Assembly: GCF_027942865.1 (NCBI RefSeq)
Contig: NC_134515.1
Span: 23,954,227 to 24,018,226 of the forward strand
Direction: 5' to 3'
DNA from: Odontesthes bonariensis
Lineage: Eukaryota; Chordata; Actinopteri; Atheriniformes; Atherinopsidae
DNA: 64,000 nt
In this document: positions 1 through 10,700 of the stretch, piece after piece
Position numbering within the stretch: the stretch's first letter is position 1
How the letters are laid out: each line of letters starts with the position of its first letter
The notes under the pieces: generated by a model
Seen by the model: the letters and a program-made list of their open reading frames with translations, nothing else
The model's database searches: none
Told to the model about the DNA's origin: nothing
Made by a program: the position numbers and the translations under genes

Positions 1-1539
1 TAGCAAATTATGTTGACTAAACCAAAACTAAATGATTCGATACAGCAGAATTGCTTAATGCTGAAAGAAAACCATGTAACTGTGAGGAAATGTCTTTCAC
101 ATGCTCTTTTTCTTATGTTTATTAAAAAGTTATCATTTTAAGTGGTTGATTTACTATAACCAACAAGAATTAATCAATTAACAAGCCTAAACTCATATAC
201 AACTACATTAAATTTAATTTACTATTGTATCTATTACTGCTGTATTGCCAATATTACCATTTAGGCAATTAAAAAATATGCTTTCGTAGATTTTTTATGC
301 TTTGGACAACAGCTGTCTTTTCAGGTCCCATAAACTCTTCTTCACACCAGCAACATGATGCATAAGCAATGCCAAGTACATCAGTCAAGTTAGTTAAGTT
401 TTTTTTTTTTTTTGTTGTATTTAATGTGGAAAATAGATGTCCCCAACCACTGGGCAATAAAATATATTTGATATTTAGAAAGAGAGCTGAATTAGAAATT
501 TTAAAATATGTAGTATGAAACCAACTAAACCCTGCTTGTCACTCCATCTGTACCATCTTCTTTTTTCTTAAGGCACCAAAGATCACAGGAGGTGCTACAG
601 CACAGACTTTATCAAAATTGAATTTGCACATGTACAACATCATAACACATGTTTCAAAAGTCTGTGTGAGGATGACTCACCTCAAATACTGATATTACAC
701 ATAGAGGTATGTTGGTTGTTGGACTGACAAGTCCTTGCTTGTCTGATTGAGTTGCAGGAAATAAAAAAAATATTGAAATGGTGTATTCTGACACTGTATG
801 AGCAGCTCACTGGTGTAAAGATGTTTTTATTGTACAAACTGGAGTGCAGAGATGAAAAAATGCCATATGGGGGATGCTTGTAGGTCTGTGGCTTATAGGT
901 GCGTACTTTTTATTAGGACAGTTTTCACAACTCTGGCAGACAACTTTGGACTCCTGGTCTGCTTTCAATGTTGAAACCATTTAGACAGACTTTTTGGCTG
1001 ACGGATGTTGCTGAGAAAGTTTGCCAGCATTATTTATGCGTCTATCGAATGACCACAACCAGAAACCACAACTTTTTGTTTTTATCTTGATCGAACACGA
1101 GAAGAATTTCTCCAACATCAAGAAAGAGTTGTTTTTGCCACAGGGAAAAAGGGAATAGTGTTATGTGCAGCAGAAAATGTTGCACACCACTTTGGTCCAA
1201 GCCCAAAGAATTTTAATCTACTTACTTCACAAAGATTTGGTGGCATGTCATAAATGCAAATACTTTTTTTTTTTTGCCAAATCTTGCTGACAGACCAGAC
1301 AAAATTACAGGAAAACATACTCAAAAATAAGTTGTTCTTTAGAGAAGAAACCTGCATGATTGGTACAATGGAAAGCTACTTTGAATTCTTTTATGAGTTT
1401 GCCAAGTGGTCAGTGTAATTTTTAAATGATTGATATTGGTAAAGCTCTTTTATGGCTAATTTTACCAAAGGGAAGCTACCTAATGATTATGCACACTTTA
1501 ATATTAGGTGGTATTTACTTTAGGCCACACCCTCCCTCA
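1..1539. other. Intergenic, no gene recognised
   Basis: AT-rich DNA with short homopolymer runs, for example poly-T near 400 and 1265. Open frames are short, lack splice context and show no familiar protein motif on either strand. Confidence 0.6.
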
Positions 1540-1621
1540 TTGAACGTATAGCACCTCAAATAACTAAATGCAGGAAATGTTCCAAGTTCTGTCATGTCCA
1601 TGGGGTTTTCCCCATGTTCAG
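1540..1621. repeat. Left part of an older dispersed repeat split by Harbinger copy 1
   Basis: The text just left of the transposon and just right of it (from 4829) reads as one continuous repeat of a kind I recall as common in fish genomes. The family name is not certain. The Harbinger element therefore appears to have landed inside an existing repeat. Confidence 0.4.
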
Positions 1622-1838
1622 GGGCCCGTTGCACAAAAGTAGGATTTAGAAATCCAGGATGAATTACTTAGCCAGGTTCAAGGAATCCAAAACATGGGCG
1701 CCCAGTTGATTGCACAAAGGCCAAGCCAGGATGAGCAGACACGGATTCATCAAGCCAAGTGAAACCGATCCTGGATAAGTACTGCACACGACTTGGTTAA
1801 ATAGACCCCACGATCGATCATAGATTCACTGATTCACC

Positions 1839-1996
1839 ATGGCAACAAGGGCGGCGTATTTCTCCCCAGCGGAGCAAGAACTATTAATGGAAGCATATGA
1901 AGAGGTGAAGGAGAAAATAAAACAAAAAGGAAATACCGCCACAGTTAAAAAACAAAGGGAGCAAGCGTGGCAAACCATTGCTGACCGCCTGAATGC
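1839..1996 (+). pseudogene. Harbinger Myb-like DNA-binding protein, exon 1 only
   Basis: The frame opens with ATG at 1839 and reads MATRAAYFSPAEQELLMEAY, continuing to QAWQTIADRLNA, then meets a good splice donor (GTAAGT at 1997). This matches the N-terminal SANT/Myb-like module that Harbinger elements encode next to the transposase and that helps it reach the nucleus and bind the transposon ends. The exon has no internal stop, but no second exon with the expected RTWQQVK-type text was found downstream, so the gene is incomplete. The same module recurs in Harbinger copy 2 at 44845-45328. Confidence 0.75.
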
Positions 1997-2335
1997 GTAA
2001 GTAGTGCACAAATATAGCCTGATAAACCAGCCTAAATGGATTGGATGTCTAATTTAGTCTGGCACCGATCAATGGATACAACGGAACATTGTTGATGAGC
2101 ACAACCCGTTGTCTTTCAAACCGTGTCTGTGCCTATAGGCCAACGCTCTGACCAATCAGCGCAACTGACTGTGACGTAGTAAGCGCGACAGAAAGCTTTG
2201 GTGGGAGGGGACTCTTCCAAAACTGATGCCAAGCACAGATTCTATAATAGGACAGATACGCCACTCACGGTGCATTTCCGGTTTCCAACGAGGCGATTTT
2301 GGTTGCATTTCCACCCTCTTTCCACGTGGGGCGCC

Positions 2336-2769
2336 CAATTTTGGAGACCAGAATGAATGGAGTCCTATGGAGCTATACGCCCTTTCGTGCCCTTATCTCA
2401 AGATATAATTTTTTCTCTAGTAATTCGAATGTTGTTTTCGAAAAAGGGTGTTTAGAAAATACCCATGGCTGAGTTTTAGATTTTTAGAGCCACTCATTTG
2501 CTTAAAAAAAGGATTTGAAGTGTATATGACGTCATACATAGCTGGTCGACCAGCTGTCATTAGCACAATGCTAGCGCGTTGTGGACAACAAGAAGCCAAC
2601 CAGTAAGAAATCAAAGCGATATATGTACTCGTTCAGTAGATTTTTTACTTGAAACCCATGTTGAGCTCTCAGAAACTACATTCAAATCTGAGCGCTCTTG
2701 AGGAGACTTAGGTGAAACTGACCATTTGTAGCATCTAGCTCCATAGGGCCCCATTCATTCTGGTCTCCA
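2336..2769. repeat. Nested inverted-repeat element inside Harbinger copy 1
   Basis: About 37 bp at 2336-2372 (containing GAGACCAGAATGAATGG) reappears inverted at about 2733-2769, with unrelated sequence between. This looks like a second, unclassified element inserted into the Harbinger interior, close to where the missing transposase exon should lie. True ends were not found; flanking text from about 2200 to 3200 may belong to it. Confidence 0.45.
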
Positions 2770-3374
2770 CCGACGCTCCCAGTGGAATTCTGGTGGAACT
2801 GCAGCCAAAAAGCCGGTACAATGGGGCTTAATACAGAGTGGCAAGGCTGTTCGTTATAATGGCTGTGTGCCAAGGCTGAATCAAACGAGCACTGTTCCAT
2901 TGCCGCCGCCATCTTTCTTGTTGTGCTTTCGCTTGTCTATGTTCGCTTCCACTGCCCAACGTCGCACTGCTCTGTCGTCACTCCCTCAAAACCCCGCACC
3001 AGAACCCTCTGGCCCGCCCGCGTTGATTCAAAACACATCTCTGCGTTGTGATTGGTTTAGTTGCCATCTGCCAGATTCAGGGCAGTATTTTCAAAATGAC
3101 AAGTGGATCGAGGCCAGACCCAACCGCAGGCAAAACATTTTGCCGTCCAGCAGTTGGCGCTGGTTTTCCAGGCTAGCACAAATACACAATCACCACTCCA
3201 CTGAAACTATCACAATTAGGGCTACAATCCAAATAAAATGTTATATAACATATTTGAAAACACATTTGTAGGAGGAGTTCTATAGGATTGCAGTTAAGAA
3301 ATTTTTTTTAAAAATTACAGTTACAATTACAATGTTAACATTCAGAGTAAGATACTCATTTCATCGTATTACAG

Positions 3375-4148
3375 GTTTCCCCAATGTCATTGGTGCAGTG
3401 GACTGCACACACATCAAAATAAAATCCCCCTCAGGTGGCCATGAGGGGGATTTTGTGAACAGGAAAAACTTCCACAGCATCAATGTACAGGTGAACATGA
3501 CTTTTGATAAAGTTAATTAATGAACACTGTACATTGCCTGTGATGTGCATTGACTGGTTTAACATCTTATCATTTCAGATGGTCTGCAATGCTGACTATT
3601 TGTTCAGTAATGTTGTGGCAAAGTGTCCCGGCTCGGTCCACGACTCCCGAGTGTTTCGGAACTCAGATCTATCGGCGCCTATCACAAGGTGAGCCACAGA
3701 ACCTCTATTGATAACCACTTTTAACATCATGGCTGTGTTAAGAATGTCACTACTTATGAGGTTGTGATGGTAACATTTTGTATTCACAGGTGAATTCCTG
3801 GGTGACAGAGGGTATGCCTGCCAGCCTTTTCTGCTCACTCCATTTGCAGACCCTCTGGAGGCACAACTGGCATACAACTATGCCCATGCCAGAACAAGGG
3901 CCCGGATAGAAATGACATTTGGCCTACTGAAGGCACGCTTTCAGTGTCTGACCCACCTGAGAGTCAACCCAGACAGGGCATGTGATATCATTGTGGCCTG
4001 TGCTGTCCTCCACAATGTGGCCTGCCTGAGAAAGGAGAGGGCCCCCAGAGTGCCAGCTCTCATAGACTGGGACAATCCTGCCATCTTCCCGGATGACGAC
4101 TGTGGTCGGCTGGTCAGAGACCAATATGTGTTAAATTATTTTAATTAA
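3375..4148 (+). pseudogene. HARBI1-type DDE transposase, C-terminal exons
   Basis: Three exons join in phase: 3375-3490, 3579-3688 and 3790-4148 (stop TAA), each bordered by AG and GT. They encode GFPNVIGAVDCTHIKIK, then VAKCPGSVHDSRVFRNSDL, then LGDRGYACQPFLLTPFADP and ARTRARIEMTFGLLKARF. This is the catalytic core of the Harbinger transposase; the three acidic residues of the DDE triad lie in GAVDCTH, LGDRGY and RARIEMTFG. No stop or frameshift is seen in these exons. The N-terminal exon is missing or replaced by the nested repeat at about 2300-3200, so a functional protein is unlikely. The three-part exon layout resembles the related fragment in Harbinger copy 2. Confidence 0.8.
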
Positions 4149-4212
4149 TATGCATGTTGATTTAAGTTGGGCCTGCAATGGCAGAGTAATTTTTGTTAGG
4201 TTTTTGTGCTGT

Positions 4213-4250
4213 ATAGGCAAGGCAATTTTATTTGTATAGCCCATTTTTAC
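4213..4250 (-). repeat. Fragment of a dispersed fish repeat tail
   Basis: GGCAAGGCAATTTTATTTG is the reverse complement of the tail of a repeat widespread in fish. A longer piece of the same tail occurs at about 46195-46272. Both lie inside Harbinger copies. Confidence 0.4.
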
Positions 4251-4828
4251 AGTTTTACAGTTTCTCAAACTGCATGCTTTGATTCTGTGCTTTTTGTCTT
4301 GTAGAGCACTGTGTGACTTCAGTTTTGAAAGGAGCTGATGGTTTACTTGCTTTGATTCATGCTTGTTCAATAAAGGAACATCGTGGTACTCTCTAATGCG
4401 TATTTTTAATTTATATGGTGATGTACTTTATGTGTAGTCTGTGGGAAACTAAATTATCTAATGATTGCAAGTTCATCTAAAATCATCAGTTATCTAAAAT
4501 GATTGCAATTAATGATCACAAATGTTTCAATAATGATAGTGGGTATAGTTAAATGTTTAAACAATATGTTCTAGGTAGTGGAATAAATATTGGTTTCCAT
4601 TTGTGGCGACCACTGACTGAGATGAGGAATGAGATTAAATAGATCCTGGAACTTAGCCTGGTCTGGAGCAGGCTAGCTTCACAGAATAACTTTCCATGGT
4701 AACTTACGTCTGAACATATCCCACTTCCCTCTATCCCACTTTTGTGCAACTGGACCACGGATAAGTTGAGCCAGGATAGCCAACATATCCCGGCTTAATC
4801 CCTTATCTTAGTTTTGTGCAACGGGCCC

Positions 4829-5120
4829 CAGGTCTTGTATTTATTTTTACCATTGTTTTCCCCACAGTTTCTGTTTTCTCAGTCCCCATGTTCAGTTCAT
4901 TCACTTAACCTGTTGATTCTTCCAGCTGCATCCATTTACTCATCACTTCCCACAGTATTTAGTCTTTCTGGTTTCTCACAGTCATTGTGAGATCCTTTCA
5001 CCCTTCACGCCAAGTCAAGCTAAGTCCTTTTTGTTTTTGTCTAAGTCATGATCATGTCTTGCTTTTTGAAAGTCCGCATTTGTGTCCTTCCACCGTCTTC
5101 ACCCCACCATTTCTAACAAG
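4829..5120. repeat. Right part of the older dispersed repeat
   Basis: It begins with the CAG duplication and continues the repeat interrupted at 1621. The pyrimidine-rich text with TTCAGTTCATTCACTTAACC and a later AGATCCTTTCACCCTTCACG resembles a repeat common in fish. The short open frame at 4987-5184 is judged not to be a gene. Confidence 0.4.
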
Positions 5121-6442
5121 TTCACATGATTTGGAGCTTCAAAATGTGCATACAATAAGATCAAAGGATTCCTTTAACCAATAATCAGGCAAACATCCAC
5201 TGAGCTTGTAAACTCAGCACAGCACACCAATATATTGTGTCAGGCATAAATGTAAATATGCTCAAATAGATATAATTTGATTCTTGATCGTGGACTCATG
5301 AAGTAATAATTAAATTATTTAGAGATGTCCTTTTCCAAATGAGTCGGGGAGCGTAAGTGTCTTCTAGATTGTATAAAAATCCATCTAAACAGCATAAAAG
5401 ACATGGCTGTTAGGCAAGAAACTTTGGCCTCAGTTGCTGAAATTGATGTACAAAATTGTTTTAAAACGCCAATGAGAATCTTCACACATCTGTTTCAAGA
5501 AGCATCAGTACAAATGTAATTACTGCACAGACATTGTGTGTAAGTTAGTTAAATAGTGATTTTGGCAGCTGATTTGGTTATAGAATCAGGATGTTATTAG
5601 AGCAACAATCTGGAAATGCTTCAAGTGACAGGCAGTCTTAATGAGATGATTTTCAAGCACAATATTTGATGCATTTTGTTCATGAAAGGGAAGAAACAGA
5701 AAAAAAAGTGACGAGTGGCTTTATTTTGAATTTGGCTCTATCGATATGCATGTGCGATGTAGACTAGACAGTATATGATTATGGAAAAAAATGTCACTGT
5801 GGATATACTTAATTGCATATTTGGTCTTAGATTTAAGACTACAAGTTGATCTGTTTTGGGCTCTTACTAAGAGTTTCCAGACCTTTTGTGCAAAAGAATC
5901 CCATCTGTATATCCTCAAGTTTCCTTTCTTTTCAGATGGGAAACCATTTTCGGGTTATTATGGTCTGTTACTCGCTGGACAAAGTCCATTTCAACACAGA
6001 ATGTTACCAATTTCCTCAAAGGGACCTGGAAACCAGATTTTATGAAAAAACAATCCTTAAAACTCTGCATCCAATTTCCTTGCCCCAGTAGAGAATATCG
6101 GTGAAGACCTTTCTGAAAACTATTCGCAGGATGATAATGGTGCTTCTCTGTGTGTAGGCGCCATGTTCCCTTTCTATTCAACTTGAATACTATAATTGAC
6201 AAAAGTGCCACTTGAGGCATGGGAAAAGAAAGAAATATGTTTAAGGAGGAAGATCTTGTACAAATAACAGGGTTTGGCATACTTTGTTGACACACTGTAT
6301 ATGTTGGACCAAAGCATGCAGAGACATAAGGATTAGATTTACAATACCCCCTTAGCTGCAATGATTCAATATTAGAAAGAACAGCAATTACAATGTCTTG
6401 TGTGGTTACACTTTCAATAGCAATTGCACATACCCTCTCTAT
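5121..6442. other. Intergenic, no gene recognised
   Basis: AT-rich, without splice-supported coding sequence. The long minus-strand frame that runs from about 6682 back to 5915 starts inside the next transposon and shows no family motif. Confidence 0.55.
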
Positions 6443-7158
6443 AGCCGCTTTCGGACAGACCGTTCTAAGAAAGTAGTTATCAGAACTACCCTCCTCGAAT
6501 TTCGTTCTGATAACTATCCTTCCCCAGCGGAACTGTTTCAGTCTGCATTCGCACATGATAGGGACTGATGCGCCGCGCGCAGCCGTCTGCTTCAGTGACG
6601 TGTTAGCCGTTAGCCGTTTAGCGCTACATTCAAACACAAAACAAAACGGTAAAAGTAAGGAGAGTAGAAAAAACACCACCAAGAAGCTAATATGGAGAGC
6701 GGGGAGGCCACTGTGTTTATGGTCTGCATGATGGTGATATTAATCATGGACAATCACATCAGGCGTCTAATATCGAGGCTGGAAAAGCTCACAGAGAGAG
6801 TCAGGAGACGATACTTTTTCATTTCATGAAGGAAGAAAGGAGAGCAGAGCGCTGCAGACAAATGAGACCAGTGTAAGTTTAACTTATTAAACACCCGCCG
6901 GTTGTGTCTGTGTTGTATGAGTAAACATTTCAGCCGTGATAGCATGACATGGGGCGTAGCTACCGACCACCACACACCTCCGTTAGATTCGTTCTATAAG
7001 AACTATGAAAAGACCCGACCTCGGAGAAGGAGCTAAATAGTTATAGGAACTAAGGGAGAAAGCCCCGAGTTCCTGTATGTCCGAACACGGGAGAAAACGG
7101 CCCCGCGGATTAAAAGGTTATTAGAACTGCCAAAGGTTCCTACAGTCCGAAAGCGGCT
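6443..7158 (+). mobile_element. Family A terminal-inverted-repeat transposon, copy A1
   Basis: Inverted ends read AGCCGCTTTCGGAC on the left and GTCCGAAAGCGGCT on the right, with TAT on both sides as a likely 3-bp target duplication. Two related copies lie at 31826-32574 (A2) and 31742-34824 (A3). A 3-bp duplication would suit a PIF/Harbinger relative, but no transposase core is present, so the superfamily is inferred. The element lies 0.5 kb upstream of fmod. Confidence 0.75.
6692..6829 (+). CDS. Short conserved ORF of transposon family A
   Basis: A 45-codon frame starting MESGEATVFMVCMMVILIMD, followed by a basic stretch ending RVRRRYFFIS and a stop. The first part is hydrophobic, the second positively charged. 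The same start occurs in copy A2 (32309 down to 32181, - strand) and copy A3 (34444 down to 34325, - strand), with only scattered differences. It may be the N-terminal exon of a lost transposase or accessory protein. Function is not known, and there is no proof that it is translated. Confidence 0.35.
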   Translation: MESGEATVFMVCMMVILIMDNHIRRLISRLEKLTERVRRRYFFIS

Positions 7159-7189
7159 TATAACAGCCAAAACACAACTGTAAGAGGCA

Positions 7190-7502
7190 AGCCAGACATG
7201 TAGTGACTGTGTTAATGAAAAGGCTTGACACAGAGATGGAAAACAAGGTTGTTAAAAAGCAGATGTTCTCACCAGTTTACAGATGGGATTGATATTTACA
7301 TTGCTGGAGGTAATATGTTGAAGTGTTTGTTACATGCAAGTGGAAAAATGTATGTACTATGCACTAATGGGACAGGGTGGTTCGGACTAAGGCTGCAAAG
7401 AGGGATGGTAGAGTTATTTACACTGTACCAGCTACACTCAGTCAGAGAGAGACACAGGAGAGGTGAGCTAGGGAGAAGACATTGTCACAGATCAATTGAC
7501 TG
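7190..7502 (+). other. fmod: Possible 5' untranslated exon of fmod
   Basis: A good donor (ACTG followed by GTAAGT at 7503) precedes the fmod coding exon, whose acceptor lies at 7704-7706. Vertebrate small leucine-rich proteoglycan genes usually have a non-coding first exon, so this is a reasonable candidate. Its upstream limit is not defined; the start given is a guess. Confidence 0.3.
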
Positions 7503-7711
7503 GTAAGTATTCTGTACCTTCTGCCCATTTGAAAAGTGAAGCATGAAATATCTTAGATTACTACAGTAGCCTAATTCTGAGTTAGTTTCAAGATGTATAT
7601 ACAACTAGGACCAGAGTGTGTGATATTGTGATAAGGAAATATGGCACTTTGTTTCCTTTCTATAATCCATAATTTTGACCATTTTTCCCCCTTTGTTTTC
7701 TACCAGTAATC

Positions 7712-10700
7712 ATGCAGACAGTGGTGTTCCTCCTCATAATGGGAATAGTGGATGTGAGCATCAGCCAGCACCACAGCCCGTTCCGGTGGTTGTCCCATCT
7801 ACAGGGGAGGTGGCAGAACACCCATTGGCAGGCTGACGATGTGCATTGCCCCGTGGAGTGTTCCTGCCCCTTAGCCTACCCCACAGCTATGTACTGTCAC
7901 AGCCGCAATCTTCAGCATGTTCCCTATGTTCCATCACATATAAAGTATGTCTACCTGCAGCATAACCAGATCACAGGCATCAAGGATGGCGTGTTTGACA
8001 ATGCTACCAACCTTGTCTGGATAGTTTTGTCTCACAACCAGCTCAACTCAGACAAGATCAGCAACAATGTCTTCAGCAAGCTAAAAAAACTGGATCTGCT
8101 CTACATGGATCACAATGAACTGACCCGTGTGCCTCAGAATTTTCCCCGGTCTATCACAAACTTGCGACTTAGTCACAACAAGATCTCCAACATTCTCCCC
8201 AACTCTTTTGAGGGCATGACCAATCTCACCATTCTTCAGCTCCAAGCCAATGTCATAGACAACACTGTAGGTGTCTTTAAGGGACTGAGATCTCTAGCCA
8301 TGCTGGATATGAGGAAAAACAAGCTGAAGAAAATTCCTGACAGCCTCCCTGAAAATCTACAGCAGCTCTACTTGGAGTATAATGGCATAGAGAGTGTGCC
8401 TGAAGGATTTTTCATCACATACCCCAGCCTGCAGTTTGTTCGGTTGGCTCACAACATGCTGACTGATAAAGGACTTCCATCCAATGTCTTCAATATCAGC
8501 ACACTCACCGAGCTTGATCTGTCCTTTAATAAACTGGAGAGGATCCCTGTTGTCAATAGGAACCTCGAGAACCTGTACTTACAAGCCAATAAGATCAAAG
8601 GTATGAACATTTCTCTGTCACTTAAAGTCACATTTTCTTAAGTTTTTTTTTCCGGATAAGGTAAAAAATTAAGTTATATATATATATGCACACACACACA
8701 CACCTGAGGCTGGCTCTAAGAGGGAGTCAACTCTGCAAAACCACTGTTAAAATTTCTGACATTATAGTAGAAATAAACATACCTACAGCCTGGTAGACTA
8801 CTGAAAAACTGTTTTAAACTATATTAGATCTGCAATCATTAGCTAGTTTGATGATCATTTAAACATTTATTGTAATGGTCCTCCAAACAAAATAATGCAA
8901 ATAATTTTTTGATGTAAAAGGAAGGTAGACCTACTACCCATACGGTGCTATTGCTAAATAAAAAAAGGAACAAAGCAACAAATAAAAAGAAAATACAAAT
9001 TAATATTTGTAATGAAATCTTATTCTTTTTTTTTAATCAAATATTCGATCAAATTCTATTTTGATGAAATTGGGGAAGAATTTTTTTGTTAATGACTACC
9101 AGTAGGATTCTAAGTCAATGTGATCCTGCCAGGTAATAAAACTGCTGTCTAAAACAGATTCGTATCCATTTTTTGGACAAACACACTATTACAACGTTTT
9201 TTTTTTTGTAAAGACACAGTGATAGCCTGCATCATTTTTCTCTTAGTCATTAAACCTATTAATGTTGCAAAGCATGTAGCTTTTCTTTCATTTAGATTAA
9301 ATCCAACCCAGACACCTGGGAAATATATTTCCATTTTATTTTTCTAAATAAAAGAAAAAAATCACATGTCCATGTTCTGTCTACAGGTATTAAAAAATTC
9401 TTCCCAACAAATTTTGTACAATTTGTACATACCCATTTTTTATGTTTTTTAGACATTTGGGACATTTGATGGGACAACACAACAGTGACCAGCCAAGGAA
9501 CAGGTGCTTTCTTAAAAGACAAAAGATGGAGTGGCAAATTAACCTAATACATGTGCATTTGACCGAACATACCTGATTTCGACTCCAGCAGGAATATCTT
9601 TTGCCTTATATATTTTACCTTCGACAGTCCTGTTGCTGCAGATTAAACAAGTGATCTGGAAGATGATAACTGATTAAGAAAAGAAACAGGATGAATAGCT
9701 GCTACACGGACAAGTTCTCGCACGTAGCACACGTTTTGCATACTGGAAGCCGCATTCTGCTACTTTCACAAACAGCCCTACACTTATGTGCAGAACGTAC
9801 AGTTGGCACATATTTCTGGTCTCGAGAAATGTGAAATGGCAATTGGCAACTGGGCTGCGTAGGCTGTATGGATAAGTGTAGCTGTGCATATCTACATCAT
9901 GTGTTGGCTTAAAAGTTCCATTTTGTAACATTTAGGATAAGTATTCATGATTTAAAATTTTTTAACTCGTGTTCATAAGAAAATTAGAGTGTGTCTGACC
10001 ATTCGTCCGGCGACAACTGTGGCTCAGCAGGGTCAAATCAATCACAAACAGCAGGCATTTAATGTTTTTTGTGTCCACACTTCTATCCACTTCAAGCAAA
10101 AGGCTTAAAATGTTTTTAAGTAGTCTAATCGCAAACGTCAATTTATGCCAACACATGTCACTACACCCCACTCAATGGATCTAAGGGAGATTTATTAGGA
10201 GCACAACTACAATGGTTTCCATCTCAGGTTTTAATTCACTTTCAGGGGATATCATTTTAAAAAGGGGAAAAAAAGTTTAAATGCTCATTTGAGATTTTTT
10301 TTTGTCTGTTTTTACAGTAAGCAGAATAGTAACAGCTTTTCAAATTGTGTTGCAAAGACTAAAATTACAGGACAAAGCAGCCGTTTCAAGTCTGAGCCAA
10401 TAAACAATGAATTTACAGACGACAGGCCAGTGTCTTCCCAGATATGATATAATAACTATATTAAGCCTGTATAGAAAATGGATGAATGGCTGACGTTAGG
10501 ATTTTTCTCTGTTATATCAAACATTATCTTGCCTCTGTACACTAGCATTTGTTATTATTCACATAAGCTACACATGGCACAGCTTTGATTGTACATCTAC
10601 CTTCAATGCATAGGATGTTGCAACAGCATGTGCTACTATTAATGTGTTTGAATACAATTTCCAGGGCTAGTTTTCCATTCATAATTACTATATGATTGTA

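Larger units (their letters stand above)
1622..4828 (+). mobile_element. PIF/Harbinger DNA transposon, copy 1 (degenerate)
   Basis: The ends are inverted repeats beginning GGGCCCGTTGCACAAAA on the left and ending in the reverse complement on the right. A 3-bp target duplication, CAG, lies at 1619-1621 and 4829-4831. Inside are a Myb-like DNA-binding exon (1839-1996) and three exons of a HARBI1-type transposase (3375-4148), both on the + strand. This two-gene content is typical of Harbinger. The copy cannot be autonomous: the exon that should encode the N-terminal helix-turn-helix part of the transposase is not visible, the Myb gene lacks its downstream exons, and the middle (about 2330-3280) is occupied by other repeat material. 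Confidence 0.88.

Noticed and set aside
5915..6682. 255-codon minus-strand ORF
   Set aside because: Its first part reads through the family A element backwards and the rest through AT-rich DNA. No motif or homologous exon pattern is seen.
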